Shown: positions 8,747 to 18,254, counted from the stretch's first letter. The stretch: DNA of 64,000 nucleotides from Enterococcus_K sp051713825 (GCF_051713825.1 NZ_JBIOQR010000001.1:682001-746000), one strand, 5' to 3'. Made by a program: numbers and translations. The notes: a model not told the origin generated them from the sequence alone.

Positions 8747-8770
8747 ATAGGACTTTCTGGAGGCGAGAAC

Positions 8771-11359
8771 ATGCAAACTGAAGCGTTAGAAGCGAAGTAC
8801 ATAGTTGGTAATGTGGCCGCTATCTTCTTTCAAAACCCTAGTAATTTTTATAAAGTTCTGTTAATCCGAGTAACGGATACGAATATAGACTACAAAGAAA
8901 AAGAACTTGTGGTGACGGGAAGTTTTGGTGAAATTCAAGAAGAAGAAAGCTATCGTTTTTATGGAGAATTTGTGGACCATCCACGTTATGGTCGCCAGCT
9001 ACAGGTGGATCGTTATCAACAAGAACGGCCTACATCAGCCAATGGGTTGGTGAATTATTTGTCGAGTGACAAGTTCCCAGGAATTGGAAAAAAGACGGCT
9101 GAAAAAATTGTTGAAATTTTGGGAGAAGATGCGATTGAGCGAATTATTGAAGAACCCGATGTTCTAAAGCAGCTTCCAGCATTAAATGAAAAAAAACGAC
9201 AAGTGATTGTTGAGACGATTCGTTTAAACCACGGGATGGATCAAGTTATCGTGGGGTTGAATCGTTACGGTTTCGGGAGTCAGCTATCATTTGCGATATA
9301 TAAAGTGTATCAAAATGAGGCTTTGGACATTATTCATGAAAACCCCTATCAGCTAGTTGAGGATATTGAAGGAGTCGGCTTTAAACGAGCAGATAATTTG
9401 GCCGAACAGCTAGGAATTGGCGCACAGTCGCCACAAAGAATCCGTGCGGCTGTCCTACATCAGGTATTTCAACAATCGGTTCAAACGGGGAATACGTATA
9501 TAGAAGCAAAACACTTGTTAGAACAAACTATTCGCCTGTTAGAAACAAGTCGGCCGGTTGAAATTGTTCCGGATGAGGTTGCTAATGTCATTCTTGAGCT
9601 GGTGGAAGAGAATAAAATTCAACAAGAAGAGACCAAACTTTATGAGAATAGTTTGTATTTTTCCGAGTTAGGAATTGGCAGTTCGATTCATCGATTATTA
9701 TCACGGAAAAAACAAATCAAATATGAGAAAAAAGAAATTAAGAAGACGATTCGGTTGCTTGAAAAACAATTGTCTATTAGCTATGGCGCTTCTCAGCAGA
9801 AAGCCATTGAAGAAGCGATTTGTTCACCGTTGTTTATTTTAACAGGTGGGCCTGGGACGGGAAAAACGACCGTCATCAATGGGATTGTTAATTTGTTTGC
9901 TGAATTGAATGGGTTGGAGTTAGACCCAACCAAATACACGCAAGAAATGTTTCCGATTTTGCTGGCGGCACCAACTGGACGCGCGGCGAAACGAATGAAC
10001 GAAACGACGGGCCTACCTTCTGGAACGATTCATCGACTGTTAGGCTTAAATGGTCATGAAAAAAGCCCTAGCGTGAGTACCAAAGAGCTTGAAGGCGGCC
10101 TATTAATTGTTGATGAGATGTCGATGGTCGACACGTGGCTTGCGAATACCTTGTTTAAAGCTATCCCTACAAACATGCAAGTTATTTTTGTGGGGGATAA
10201 GGATCAACTGCCTTCTGTGGGGCCAGGTCAAGTCCTGCATGACCTTCTTCAAATAGAAGAGATTCCCAAAATGGAGTTGACGGAGATTTATCGACAAGGC
10301 GATGGCTCAAGTATTATTCCACTCGCTCATGAGATTAAAGAAGGGCGTTTGCCAGTTGATTTTACAAAAAATCAAAAGGATCGTTCTTTTTTCAGAAGTG
10401 ATGCGTATCAAATTGAACCGCTCATCTCGCAAATTGTGGGGAAGGCCAAAGAACGAGGTTTTACCGCGCAAGACATTCAAGTGTTGGCGCCAATGTATCG
10501 GGGGCCGGCAGGGATTGATGCCTTGAACAAGATGATGCAAGAGATTTTTAATCCAAATAATGGCAAGAAAAAAGAAGTAAAATGGAATGAATCAGTTTAT
10601 CGGATTGGGGATAAAGTTCTACAATTGGTCAATTCGCCCGAGCTGAACGTGTTTAATGGCGATATGGGGCAGATTACTGGAATTATCTACGCAAAGGATT
10701 CGGACGATAAGGTGGATGAATTGGTGATCCAATTTGACGCCAATGAGGTCTCGTATAAACGCAACGAATGGAACAAAATTACGCTGTCCTATTGTTGCTC
10801 TATTCATAAATCGCAGGGTAGTGAGTTTAAGATGGTTATCTTACCCATGGTTCATCAATTCCAACGAATGCTTCAACGGAATTTACTGTATACGGCGATT
10901 ACTAGAAGTAAAGAGATGTTAATTTTGTTGGGGGAAGAGCAAGCGTACCAAACGTGTGTGACACATGAATCTGCGAGCCGTTTGACCACCTTAAGGCAAC
11001 GAATCTTGATGGCTAGTGAGATGACCTTTACATTACGACACAAATTAGAAGTTTATGAAGAATCACTTTCTTCTGATCAGCCCTTCTCTAGTCAGGATAT
11101 GGGAGGGAGTAGAGGAGCTACAGCGAGCGAAACTTTTGGACAAATGAGTGCACCTTCAACAAAATCGGTGACTTACTCAGAAGCGCAGCCTGTTTCAAAA
11201 GGGAACGATTTGGTGAAAGAGGAACCGTCTTTGTTTGATGAAGAGGAACTGACTCAGCCACAGGAAACAGTGCTGACACTTCAGTTAATCCAAAAACAAC
11301 TAGTTGATCCGATGATTGGCATGAACGGTGTAACACCCCAACAATTTCTGGGTGCATAA
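8771..11359 (+). CDS. recD2: ATP-dependent RecD2-like DNA helicase
   Basis: Superfamily 1B 5'-3' helicase of the RecD2 type, found where RecBC is absent and implicated in DNA repair and replication fork upkeep. 862 residues: OB-like N-terminus, helix-hairpin-helix repeats (KFPGIGKKTAEKIVEILG about residue 100; IEGVGFKRADNLAEQLG), Walker A FILTGGPGTGKTTVI (about 355), motif II LLIVDEMSMVDTW, motif III VFVGDKDQLPSVGPGQVL, motif V/VI SYCCSIHKSQGSEF and LYTAITRSKEM. The last about 110 residues are a low-complexity acidic tail, usual for the family. GGAGGCGAGAAC precedes the ATG. Confidence 0.95.
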   Translation: MQTEALEAKYIVGNVAAIFFQNPSNFYKVLLIRVTDTNIDYKEKELVVTGSFGEIQEEESYRFYGEFVDHPRYGRQLQVDRYQQERPTSANGLVNYLSSDKFPGIGKKTAEKIVEILGEDAIERIIEEPDVLKQLPALNEKKRQVIVETIRLNHGMDQVIVGLNRYGFGSQLSFAIYKVYQNEALDIIHENPYQLVEDIEGVGFKRADNLAEQLGIGAQSPQRIRAAVLHQVFQQSVQTGNTYIEAKHLLEQTIRLLETSRPVEIVPDEVANVILELVEENKIQQEETKLYENSLYFSELGIGSSIHRLLSRKKQIKYEKKEIKKTIRLLEKQLSISYGASQQKAIEEAICSPLFILTGGPGTGKTTVINGIVNLFAELNGLELDPTKYTQEMFPILLAAPTGRAAKRMNETTGLPSGTIHRLLGLNGHEKSPSVSTKELEGGLLIVDEMSMVDTWLANTLFKAIPTNMQVIFVGDKDQLPSVGPGQVLHDLLQIEEIPKMELTEIYRQGDGSSIIPLAHEIKEGRLPVDFTKNQKDRSFFRSDAYQIEPLISQIVGKAKERGFTAQDIQVLAPMYRGPAGIDALNKMMQEIFNPNNGKKKEVKWNESVYRIGDKVLQLVNSPELNVFNGDMGQITGIIYAKDSDDKVDELVIQFDANEVSYKRNEWNKITLSYCCSIHKSQGSEFKMVILPMVHQFQRMLQRNLLYTAITRSKEMLILLGEEQAYQTCVTHESASRLTTLRQRILMASEMTFTLRHKLEVYEESLSSDQPFSSQDMGGSRGATASETFGQMSAPSTKSVTYSEAQPVSKGNDLVKEEPSLFDEEELTQPQETVLTLQLIQKQLVDPMIGMNGVTPQQFLGA

Positions 11360-11363
11360 AAAT

Positions 11364-11427
11364 AAAAAAGGATTGAGTCTGAGCCAGTCTGCACGAAATG
11401 CTTAACGGGTCAAACGCAATCTTTTTT
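11364..11427. terminator. Bidirectional terminator between recD2 and lipid kinase gene
   Basis: AAAAAAGGATTG at 11364 pairs with CAATCTTTTTT at 11417, one mismatch, enclosing about 40 nt. It serves the two convergent genes. Confidence 0.7.
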
Positions 11428-11451
11428 ATTTTTTTATAAGGATTTTTTAGA

Positions 11452-12426
11452 CTAACACCAAATCCACTGTTTTTTTAGCGCAAAGTGAATATCAAAGGAA
11501 CGCGAGCCCATGACTTCCCCATCTGCTTGTCCGTATTCAGGCATCGTGGAGACAATTCTCAATTTGTTGCCAGTAAAGTGATGGAAATGTTTGGATTCCA
11601 TATGTTTTTTGCGCAAAAGTAAAAGGATTAACCAGAAAATCTTAAAAATGTTGATTCGTTCAACTAAAACGAAGTCTAGCTGATTTTTTTCAGCATTTGC
11701 TGTCGGGGCAATGGCAACACCACCACCAAAATAGGGATGGTTGGTCGTTGTACATAAGAACGCCTTGGCAAAATTCATTTGCTGACCATTAATTTCGACC
11801 ATGATAGGGAACCCTTTTTGGGTAAATAGTACTTTGATGATAGAAACGATATACGCTAATGAACCTAGATTATATTTGTTTAGACGCTTTTTGGTTGCAG
11901 AATCATTGGTCGCATGCACAATGGCTGCATCTAAACCGATTCCGACATTGTTAATGACAACGCCTTGTTCATCTTGGATTTTCTCGTCATACGTGATCAT
12001 AGAAACCTCACGAGGAAAGGGCGTTTTAACAATTTGCCAAAAGGCTTTTTCAGCTTCTTTAGGTAAACCAATCCCGCGTGCAAAATCATTTCCTGAGCCT
12101 GCAGGAATATAGGCGACGGGAATCTCTACATTTAGACGGTAAAAGGCGTTCACGACTTGATGAAGCGTTCCGTCCCCACCAATCACGACTAATAAGGGAT
12201 AAGAGGAGGTTTCATCTAAGTCGGCTAAATGTTCAGATTTCCAAGGAATCAGTGTATTTTGGGCTAATTGTTCGGCTATTCGTTGTTCATGTCCAGCGTA
12301 TTCAGTAAAATAGGTTGTATAGGGAAACCCTCGTTGTGAGGTCAGCTCAATAATTCGCTTGACTATTTTTTCAGCACTGCCACTTCCAGCAGTGGGATTA
12401 ATTAAAAAATGATAGTGGAATTGCAT
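11452..12426 (-). CDS. Diacylglycerol kinase-family lipid kinase (DgkB/YegS type)
   Basis: Soluble lipid kinase of the DAGK catalytic family, 324 residues. Seen: N-terminal INPTAGSGSAEKIV, the nucleotide-binding VVIGGDGTLHQVVNA (near residue 80) and IPAGSGNDFARGIG (near 105), then C-terminal beta-sandwich strands with QADGEV. DgkB in Bacillus recycles diacylglycerol from lipoteichoic acid synthesis; YegS and sphingoid-base branches use other lipids, so the substrate is inferred only. A glycosyltransferase that may act on diacylglycerol lies divergently next door. AGGAGGGAAATT precedes ATG. Confidence 0.85.
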   Translation of the reverse strand: MQFHYHFLINPTAGSGSAEKIVKRIIELTSQRGFPYTTYFTEYAGHEQRIAEQLAQNTLIPWKSEHLADLDETSSYPLLVVIGGDGTLHQVVNAFYRLNVEIPVAYIPAGSGNDFARGIGLPKEAEKAFWQIVKTPFPREVSMITYDEKIQDEQGVVINNVGIGLDAAIVHATNDSATKKRLNKYNLGSLAYIVSIIKVLFTQKGFPIMVEINGQQMNFAKAFLCTTTNHPYFGGGVAIAPTANAEKNQLDFVLVERINIFKIFWLILLLLRKKHMESKHFHHFTGNKLRIVSTMPEYGQADGEVMGSRSFDIHFALKKQWIWC

Positions 12427-12645
12427 AATTTCCCTCCTAAAATAAGCAAAGTCTCAAGTTTACATTATAACAGACAGTTCGTCAGATAAAAATTAAAAAA
12501 ACTTAGGAATTCGATTACTGATTGGTCTGATACGTCTATTATGATAAATAACAAGTGGAATTCATGAGGTTCTCATCTTTCCTATATAGCAATTTTTTTC
12601 GGTTTAGGATACACTGATAGTTGTATCTATTTGGTAAGGTGAAAA

Positions 12646-12693
12646 ATGAGTCTTATTTTTCTAGATAATTCTAACTATCTGAATGACCTGTAA
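12646..12693 (+). CDS. Possible 15-residue leader peptide
   Basis: An ATG with AAGGTG 5 nt upstream opens a short frame (MSLIFLDNSNYLNDL) that stops 19 nt before the glycosyltransferase start. It could be a leader peptide or chance; nothing beyond spacing supports it. Confidence 0.2.
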   Translation: MSLIFLDNSNYLNDL

Positions 12694-12712
12694 ATGTAAA
12701 AGGAGCAAGTTT

Positions 12713-13735
12713 ATGATTAAAATTACGATGTTCTCATCCGCAGACAAAGTCAAGGGGCAAGGAGTTGGAAGTGCCTATATTGAGTTGTTAGCGATGCTTA
12801 AAAAATATTTTTCTAAAGAATTCTCAATTGAGATTAATACCTGCAAAGCGGCGGATATTTCTCATTATCATACAGTTGATTTTCTTTATTACCTTTCAAC
12901 ATTTTTGTGGAATCGAGGTGTAAAGCTGGGATATGTCCATTTTCTTCCAGAAACCTTAGAAGGAAGTATCAAGCTAATTCCTTTTGTTCAACAAATATTT
13001 AACTGGTATGTTTTGTCGTTTTATAAACGAATGGATCATTTAGTGGTTGTAAATCCTAGTTTTATAGAGAAGTTAGTAGCATTAGGTGTGAGTGAAGAAA
13101 AGATTACCTATATTCCCAACTTTGTTTCACCGAAAGTATTTTATGAAGCAACGGAGGAAACAAAAACGAAATGGCGTGAAGAAGAAAATTTATTGCCAGA
13201 GGATTTTGTGGTTCTTGGTGTCGGTCAAATCCAACAGCGAAAAGGAATTGATGATTTTGTTCAGTTAGCGATTCAAAATCCTGAAGTTCAATTTATTTGG
13301 GCGGGTGGTTTCTCATTTGGAAAAATCACGGATGGGTATCAAAAATATCAAAAAATCTATGAAAATCCACCGAAAAACTTACGCTTCACAGGGATTGTTG
13401 AACGAGAAGAGATTGTTAAGTATTATAATATGGCAGATTTATTTTTATTGCCTTCTTATAATGAATTGTTCCCAATGTCTATATTGGAAGCATTCAGCTG
13501 TGGCACACCTGTTATGTTACGGAATTTAGAATTATATGATTCAATATTAAAAGAGACCTTTATCACAGCCGACGATATCACTGAGATGCAGGAGAAATTA
13601 ACACATTTAGTGAAAAGTCCAGATGAGTTGTTGTCATTTAAAGAAAAATCAAGAGCGGCAGCTAAAAAATATTCAGAAGAAAGCTGTGCTGCTACTTGGT
13701 TAGACTTTTATACAGAGCTAGAAAAAAAGAAGTAG
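12713..13735 (+). CDS. GT4-type glycosyltransferase, probably glycolipid-related
   Basis: 340-residue GT-B glycosyltransferase of family GT4. The N-terminal half begins MFSSADKVKGQGVGSAYIELL (donor-proximal glycine loop) and has DISHYHTVDFLYYLS; the C-terminal half has VLGVGQIQQRKGIDDFVQLA and the nucleotide-sugar EX7E-type motif PMSILEAFSCGTPVM. The KGQGVGSAY start and HYHT motif remind me of the LafA/BgsB/CpoA diacylglycerol glucosyltransferases of lactic acid bacteria, from memory only. No signal peptide. A start at the ATG 12713 is set by AAAAGGAG 8 nt upstream. No co-directional partner gene, so acceptor assignment stays tentative. Confidence 0.75.
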   Translation: MIKITMFSSADKVKGQGVGSAYIELLAMLKKYFSKEFSIEINTCKAADISHYHTVDFLYYLSTFLWNRGVKLGYVHFLPETLEGSIKLIPFVQQIFNWYVLSFYKRMDHLVVVNPSFIEKLVALGVSEEKITYIPNFVSPKVFYEATEETKTKWREEENLLPEDFVVLGVGQIQQRKGIDDFVQLAIQNPEVQFIWAGGFSFGKITDGYQKYQKIYENPPKNLRFTGIVEREEIVKYYNMADLFLLPSYNELFPMSILEAFSCGTPVMLRNLELYDSILKETFITADDITEMQEKLTHLVKSPDELLSFKEKSRAAAKKYSEESCAATWLDFYTELEKKK

Positions 13736-13788
13736 GCGGTTTAATGAAGCGTTAAAAGTTGATAAGTTTAAAGGAATACAAAAATATT

Positions 13789-13830
13789 CGACCACCGCTA
13801 GTAAGCAAATTAGCAGTGGTCGATTTTTTT
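13789..13830. terminator. Terminator between glycosyltransferase and maeE
   Basis: CGACCACCGCTA pairs with TAGCAGTGGTCG (one mismatch) around a 10-nt loop, followed by ATTTTTTT; serves two convergent genes. Confidence 0.85.
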
Positions 13831-13844
13831 CTGTTTATTACAAG

Positions 13845-15008
13845 CTATTTTGTGACTGCTTGGCTGACACTTTGCGCAACGATATCAGCAACACCTTCTT
13901 TGAATGCATCAGGAATAATATTGGTTACAGATAATTCATCTTCAGCAATTAAGCTAGCAATTCCTTTAGCCGCGGCAATTTGCATATCGACAGTAATTTT
14001 TTTGGCACGAGCATCTAAAGCTCCGCGGAATATACCAGGGAATGCGAGAACGTTATTGATTTGATTTGGGAAATCACTGCGTCCGGTTCCGACAATGTAA
14101 GCTCCGGCAGCGATAGCTTCATCCGGGAAAATTTCTGGAACGGGGTTTGCCATTGCAAAAATCACTGGTTTATCATTCATTTGCTTAATCCACTCAGCTT
14201 CTAAGGCACCTGGGGCAGAAACGCCAACAAAAACATCCGCTCCTTTTAGCGCGTCACTAAGACCTCCTGTGCGGTATTCACGGTTGGTGACCTTAGCAAT
14301 CTCAGAATGATGGGGCGCTAAGGTTGTATCTCCTTCACAGATGATTCCTGCGCGGTCAACAACCGTAATATGTTTTACGCCAGCAGCTAAGAATTTACGT
14401 GTGATAGAAAGACCTGCTGAGCCGCCACCGTTAATTACCACACGCACTTCATCAATTGTTTTGTTAATAAGTTTTAAGCTGTTAAAAAGAGCAGCAAGCA
14501 CAACGATGGCCGTTCCGTGTTGATCATCATGGAAAACCGGAATATCAAGCTCTTCAATCAATCGTTGCTCAATTTCAAAACAACGTGGTGCACTAATATC
14601 TTCCAAATTAATACCGCCAAACGTTGGGGCAATCGCTTTGACTGTCCGAATGATTTCTTCCGTATCTTGGGTGTTCAATACAATCGGAATAGAATCGACA
14701 TTAGCAAATCGTTTGAATAGAGCGGCTTTTCCTTCCATTACAGGCATAGCAGCTTCTGGGCCAATATTTCCCAGTCCAAGAACTGCAGAACCATCACTGA
14801 CCACAGCAACGGTATTTTTTTTGGTCGTTAGTTCGTAGGCTAATTCCTTGTTTTCATGAATGGCCGAAGAAACAGCTGCGACACCTGGTGTATAGGCGAT
14901 ACTTAAATCTTCGCGACTATCAATTGTAACTTTTGACACGACTGCTAATTTTCCACCAAATTCTTTTGCTTGTTCAAGAGCTAATTCTTTTACATCTTTG
15001 TTTGACAT
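13845..15008 (-). CDS. maeE: NAD-dependent malic enzyme
   Basis: Oxidative decarboxylation of L-malate to pyruvate and CO2. 387 residues, the short bacterial type with an N-terminal malic domain (SIAYTPGVAAVSSAI; VVSDGSAVLGLGNIGPEAAMPVMEGKAALF) and a C-terminal Rossmann domain (VVINGGGSAGLSITRKFLAAG; FVGVSAPGAL; FAMANPVPEIFPDEA). Downstream of the 2HCT transporter on the same strand with the two-component system divergent, as in the mae locus of E. faecalis and L. casei. GGAGGAACGAGC precedes ATG. The metal/catalytic set (EDISAPRCFEIEQRL, FHDDQHGTAIV) is complete. Confidence 0.95.
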   Translation of the reverse strand: MSNKDVKELALEQAKEFGGKLAVVSKVTIDSREDLSIAYTPGVAAVSSAIHENKELAYELTTKKNTVAVVSDGSAVLGLGNIGPEAAMPVMEGKAALFKRFANVDSIPIVLNTQDTEEIIRTVKAIAPTFGGINLEDISAPRCFEIEQRLIEELDIPVFHDDQHGTAIVVLAALFNSLKLINKTIDEVRVVINGGGSAGLSITRKFLAAGVKHITVVDRAGIICEGDTTLAPHHSEIAKVTNREYRTGGLSDALKGADVFVGVSAPGALEAEWIKQMNDKPVIFAMANPVPEIFPDEAIAAGAYIVGTGRSDFPNQINNVLAFPGIFRGALDARAKKITVDMQIAAAKGIASLIAEDELSVTNIIPDAFKEGVADIVAQSVSQAVTK

Positions 15009-15069
15009 GCTCGTTCCTCCTGAGTTTTTTTAATTTAGTATAAATTTGGTACAAATAAGATAAATTCCG

Positions 15070-15122
15070 CGGTGCTCTGTCCGTGTTCATTTGTTAACTA
15101 AGACAATTTCAGCAGAGCACCG
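15070..15122 (-). promoter_or_regulatory. Intercistronic hairpin between maeP and maeE
   Basis: A perfect 10-bp stem (CGGTGCTCTG with CAGAGCACCG) encloses about 33 nt. There is no U-run, so it looks more like an mRNA processing or stability element that could set unequal maeP/maeE levels than a terminator. Confidence 0.5.
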
Positions 15123-15223
15123 TATGAAGCAGACTTCAATTGGAATCTATTTGTAGCTGCGTAAAATGTGTGGCTGATCCACTTGTTTTCTCATTATCTA
15201 TCTTTGATAAGTATTAGTATACC

Positions 15224-16549
15224 CTAAAATAGCATTCTGAAAATAGCTGTCATCGAAATTACGGTAATTGCGCCGCCTAAACGTGTTGCTACTTGAGCAA
15301 ACGGCATCAAATTCATGCGGTTTGCGGTACTCAAAATAGCTACATCCCCGGTGCCCCCCATTCCACTTTGACAGGCAGAAACAATTGCTGCTTCAACGGG
15401 ATTCATATTCATAAATCGTGAAACGAAAAAGCCTGTCGCGATGACGGTAAAGACAACACTGATAACCACGATAAAATATTGCCAGGTTAACATGCCAACT
15501 ACGTCTTTTAATGGAATATAAAGCATACCTAATCCGACCATTAACGGGAAAGTAAAGTTTCCAGAAATGAATTTGTATAATTGTTTAGAGCCACGTTGCG
15601 TTTCTTTAGGGACGACATTCAAATACTTTAAGAAAGCTGCTGCGATAATCATCAATACAGGTCCAGGGAACCCAGTTAAATGTTGTAATAAACTTCCTGT
15701 GATAAATAAGGTACAAGCAATAAGAACGCCGGAACCCATTAATTTTAAGTCAATCGGTGACTTGTCCTCTGCTAGGGCATCGCTCAAATCATCATCCCCG
15801 CTAATTTTGACTAGCTCTCCTTGACCAGACAGTTCAGGACGTTTTTCGCCAAGACGGCTTAAGAGACCTGAACACATGATGGCAAAAAAGTTCCCGATAA
15901 TTGTTGCTGGAATTAATTGCCCAACCAATTGTTCACTAGGAAGGCCAGTAATTGCGCTATAACCTAGTGATAAAGGGAGAATGCCTTCACCAATTCCACC
16001 AGCTAATACTGGCGTTACAATGTAAAACAAGCTGTGTTTCCAGCCAAGTCCTAGTAACGTTCCGACCAATGTTCCAACTAACATCGCAAAAATCATCCCT
16101 AAGGCCATTGGGACAATCATGCGCATTAATCCTTGGACCAAGATTTTACGATTCATACCCAAAATGCTTCCGCAAACGAGGCAAGCAATGTAGAAGTACA
16201 AAAAATTCGCTTGTTTCATCAGAATGTCTGTTGATGCTAAGACATTTTCATTTAATAGGTTGAAGAAAACCATGATGGAAGGAACAAGTAAAGAGAGAAT
16301 TGCTGGTCCCCCGAAGTTTTTTAGAATAGGGATATTGCCTCCGATTGTCCCAAGTAACCAGCCCATCGTTAAAATAATTGCAAAACCACCGAGCATATTG
16401 ACTGGAAGCTGCTCTAATAGTGCGGTTATTAAGATGACTGCTGAAGTTACGAGATAGACAGGTAACGAAACAGAACCAATCCGCACCTCCTTCATTTTTT
16501 TGAACCATCCTGGCTTAATTGGTACGTCAGTTGTGATCTTTTTTTCCAT
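15224..16549 (-). CDS. maeP: 2-hydroxycarboxylate transporter family malate permease
   Basis: Secondary transporter of the 2HCT family (CitS/MleP/CimH), here for malate by context. 441 residues, about eleven hydrophobic segments in two halves, each with the family GGxG re-entrant loop: VTPVLAGGIGEGILPLS in the first half and SACQSGMGGTGDVAIL in the second; the conserved C-terminal Arg region is AQVATRLGGAI. A soluble central loop (about 235-262) is Asp/Glu-rich. Divergent from maeK with a cre box in the shared upstream region. AAGGAGGCAATTCAT precedes ATG. Confidence 0.92.
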   Translation of the reverse strand: MEKKITTDVPIKPGWFKKMKEVRIGSVSLPVYLVTSAVILITALLEQLPVNMLGGFAIILTMGWLLGTIGGNIPILKNFGGPAILSLLVPSIMVFFNLLNENVLASTDILMKQANFLYFYIACLVCGSILGMNRKILVQGLMRMIVPMALGMIFAMLVGTLVGTLLGLGWKHSLFYIVTPVLAGGIGEGILPLSLGYSAITGLPSEQLVGQLIPATIIGNFFAIMCSGLLSRLGEKRPELSGQGELVKISGDDDLSDALAEDKSPIDLKLMGSGVLIACTLFITGSLLQHLTGFPGPVLMIIAAAFLKYLNVVPKETQRGSKQLYKFISGNFTFPLMVGLGMLYIPLKDVVGMLTWQYFIVVISVVFTVIATGFFVSRFMNMNPVEAAIVSACQSGMGGTGDVAILSTANRMNLMPFAQVATRLGGAITVISMTAIFRMLF

Positions 16550-16588
16550 ATGAATTGCCTCCTTGTTTTTCTTTACACCCTCATCTTA

Positions 16589-16603
16589 TTGAAATCGTTT
16601 TCT
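16589..16603. promoter_or_regulatory. Catabolite-responsive element (cre) in the mae divergent promoter
   Basis: TTGAAATCGTTTTCT fits the CcpA consensus WTGNAANCGNWNNCW at every position. Just beyond, 16614-16631 carries two AT-rich boxes (TTATTTAA, TTAATTTAA) that could be MaeR sites, as AT-rich repeats serve that role in related mae loci. Inference: glucose repression of malate use via CcpA plus activation by MaeR. Confidence 0.7.
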
Positions 16604-16706
16604 GAAAAATAGCTTATTTAATTAATTTAACTAAACACAAGTTCTTTAACCAAGTGTGAGAAGCTTCTTATGCTATACTTTGAGTAGAAAATCAAAGGAG
16701 TTTGTG

Positions 16707-18254
16707 ATGAAAAAAGGGGCAAAACTATGGCGCTTACTTTCCGTCGTTTTTATTACGACACTCATCGTAATGATTACCTTTTTGTATGGCGTTATGACCA
16801 AACAAACAATTAAAGAAGTCCGAAAGAATCAAGAAAATTCTTTGCTTGCATTAGGAAGGCAATTATCTGTGGAAGAGCAGGTGATTACTGCTTTAAAAAA
16901 CAATCAGACGACAGAGGCTTTAGAAAAATATACAGTCCAAGTCAGCGAAATCCATGGGTTAGATTTTGTGGTTATTATGGACATGTCAGGAATTCGTCTC
17001 ACCCATCCTGATTCATGGAAAATAGGCAAACATTTTGAAGGGGGTGATGAGCTGCCCGCTTTAGAAGGAAACGAACATGTTTCTATCAGTGAAGGAAGCT
17101 TAGGTGAGTCTCTTAGAGGGTTTGTTCCAGTTTTTGACGGTGACCAACAGATTGGAGTAGTCTCAATGGGGATTAAACTGACCTCGCTATCCAGCTTGAT
17201 TAATCGAACCAAAAAAGATTATACGATGAGCCTAGTTTTGAGTGTTGGTTTTGGGTTGTTTTTAGCTATTGCCGTTTCTTATTATTTAAAGAAACAATTA
17301 CACGACCTGGAACCGCAAGAAATTGCGCGTCTACTGGAGGAGCGCAATGCCATGTTAGAAGAAACGAAAGATGCGATTGTTGTCATTGATCGCGAAGGAA
17401 CCATTCTATTGGCAAACATCGAAGCAACAAGCATGTTTCAGCGAATGACAAATCAAGAAGAGCTGGTCGGACGCGCGCTCTCAGAATTAGTTCTTCATTT
17501 AGAAAAATTAACGGTCGAGTCTAAAACAGAGCAGTTTTATCAACAAAATGGCCAAGATTATTTTGTTTCTATTGCACCAATTAGGGTTAGAAAAAAGGAC
17601 ATTGGGCATGTCGTATTCTTAAAAAATGCGACAGAAACCTTTATTGTTGCTGAGCAGCTAGTGAGTACCACAACTTATGCTTCGGCTTTACAAAGTCAAT
17701 CCCATGAATTTATGAATAAAATGCATGTCATTTATGGGTTGGTTGATTTGGAAGACTACGAAGCTTTAAAAGGATACTTAGTAGATATCCTCAAGCCTGA
17801 AAAAGAATTTGCACAACGTCTAGCTATTCTTGTCAGAAATCCTGTTTTGGCTGGGTTTTTAATTGGGGAGCGTTTGAAATTCAGTGAGCTAAAGACACAA
17901 TTAATTGTCGAGATTTACCCTGAAATCCCACCGAATGCCCATGATTCGGATACACAGAATTTATTAGCTTTGTATCGTTATATCAATCGCTTTTTTATGG
18001 CGCAAACGCTCCCTGAAGAAATTGGGCAAAGGATAGAGTACAAAGAGAAAACCTTACTAACAACCTTTTCATTGGCCTATTCCAAAAAACAGCTAGAACA
18101 ATTTGAATTGGCGTTTTTCAGCTCTTATTTGACGACCCTTTTAAAAAAGGCTAAGGGGGACATTCACTGGGAAAATCAGCAAGACAATTGGTTGTTAATG
18201 ATTATGACAGTTCACTATGAAGGAGTACAAGATGACAAACGTATTAATTATTGA
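16707..18254 (+). CDS. maeK: CitA/DcuS-family sensor histidine kinase MaeK
   Basis: Malate sensor of the CitA/DcuS family, 515 residues. Order: TM1 (about 8-28), extracytoplasmic PDC/sCache domain with ...VIMDMSGIRLTHPDSWKIGK and a FVPVFDGDQQIGVVSMGI strand, TM2 (about 178-198), PAS domain (AIVVIDREGTILLANIEA), then the DHp H-box SQSHEFMNKMHVIYGLVDL. The following ATPase region keeps the family NPVLAGFLIGE segment but I cannot find an N-box (LIDNAFEA-type) or glycine G-boxes, so the catalytic domain looks degenerate. Start at the ATG with AAAGGAG 6 nt upstream. Its end overlaps maeR by 23 nt. Confidence 0.9.
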   Translation: MKKGAKLWRLLSVVFITTLIVMITFLYGVMTKQTIKEVRKNQENSLLALGRQLSVEEQVITALKNNQTTEALEKYTVQVSEIHGLDFVVIMDMSGIRLTHPDSWKIGKHFEGGDELPALEGNEHVSISEGSLGESLRGFVPVFDGDQQIGVVSMGIKLTSLSSLINRTKKDYTMSLVLSVGFGLFLAIAVSYYLKKQLHDLEPQEIARLLEERNAMLEETKDAIVVIDREGTILLANIEATSMFQRMTNQEELVGRALSELVLHLEKLTVESKTEQFYQQNGQDYFVSIAPIRVRKKDIGHVVFLKNATETFIVAEQLVSTTTYASALQSQSHEFMNKMHVIYGLVDLEDYEALKGYLVDILKPEKEFAQRLAILVRNPVLAGFLIGERLKFSELKTQLIVEIYPEIPPNAHDSDTQNLLALYRYINRFFMAQTLPEEIGQRIEYKEKTLLTTFSLAYSKKQLEQFELAFFSSYLTTLLKKAKGDIHWENQQDNWLLMIMTVHYEGVQDDKRINY

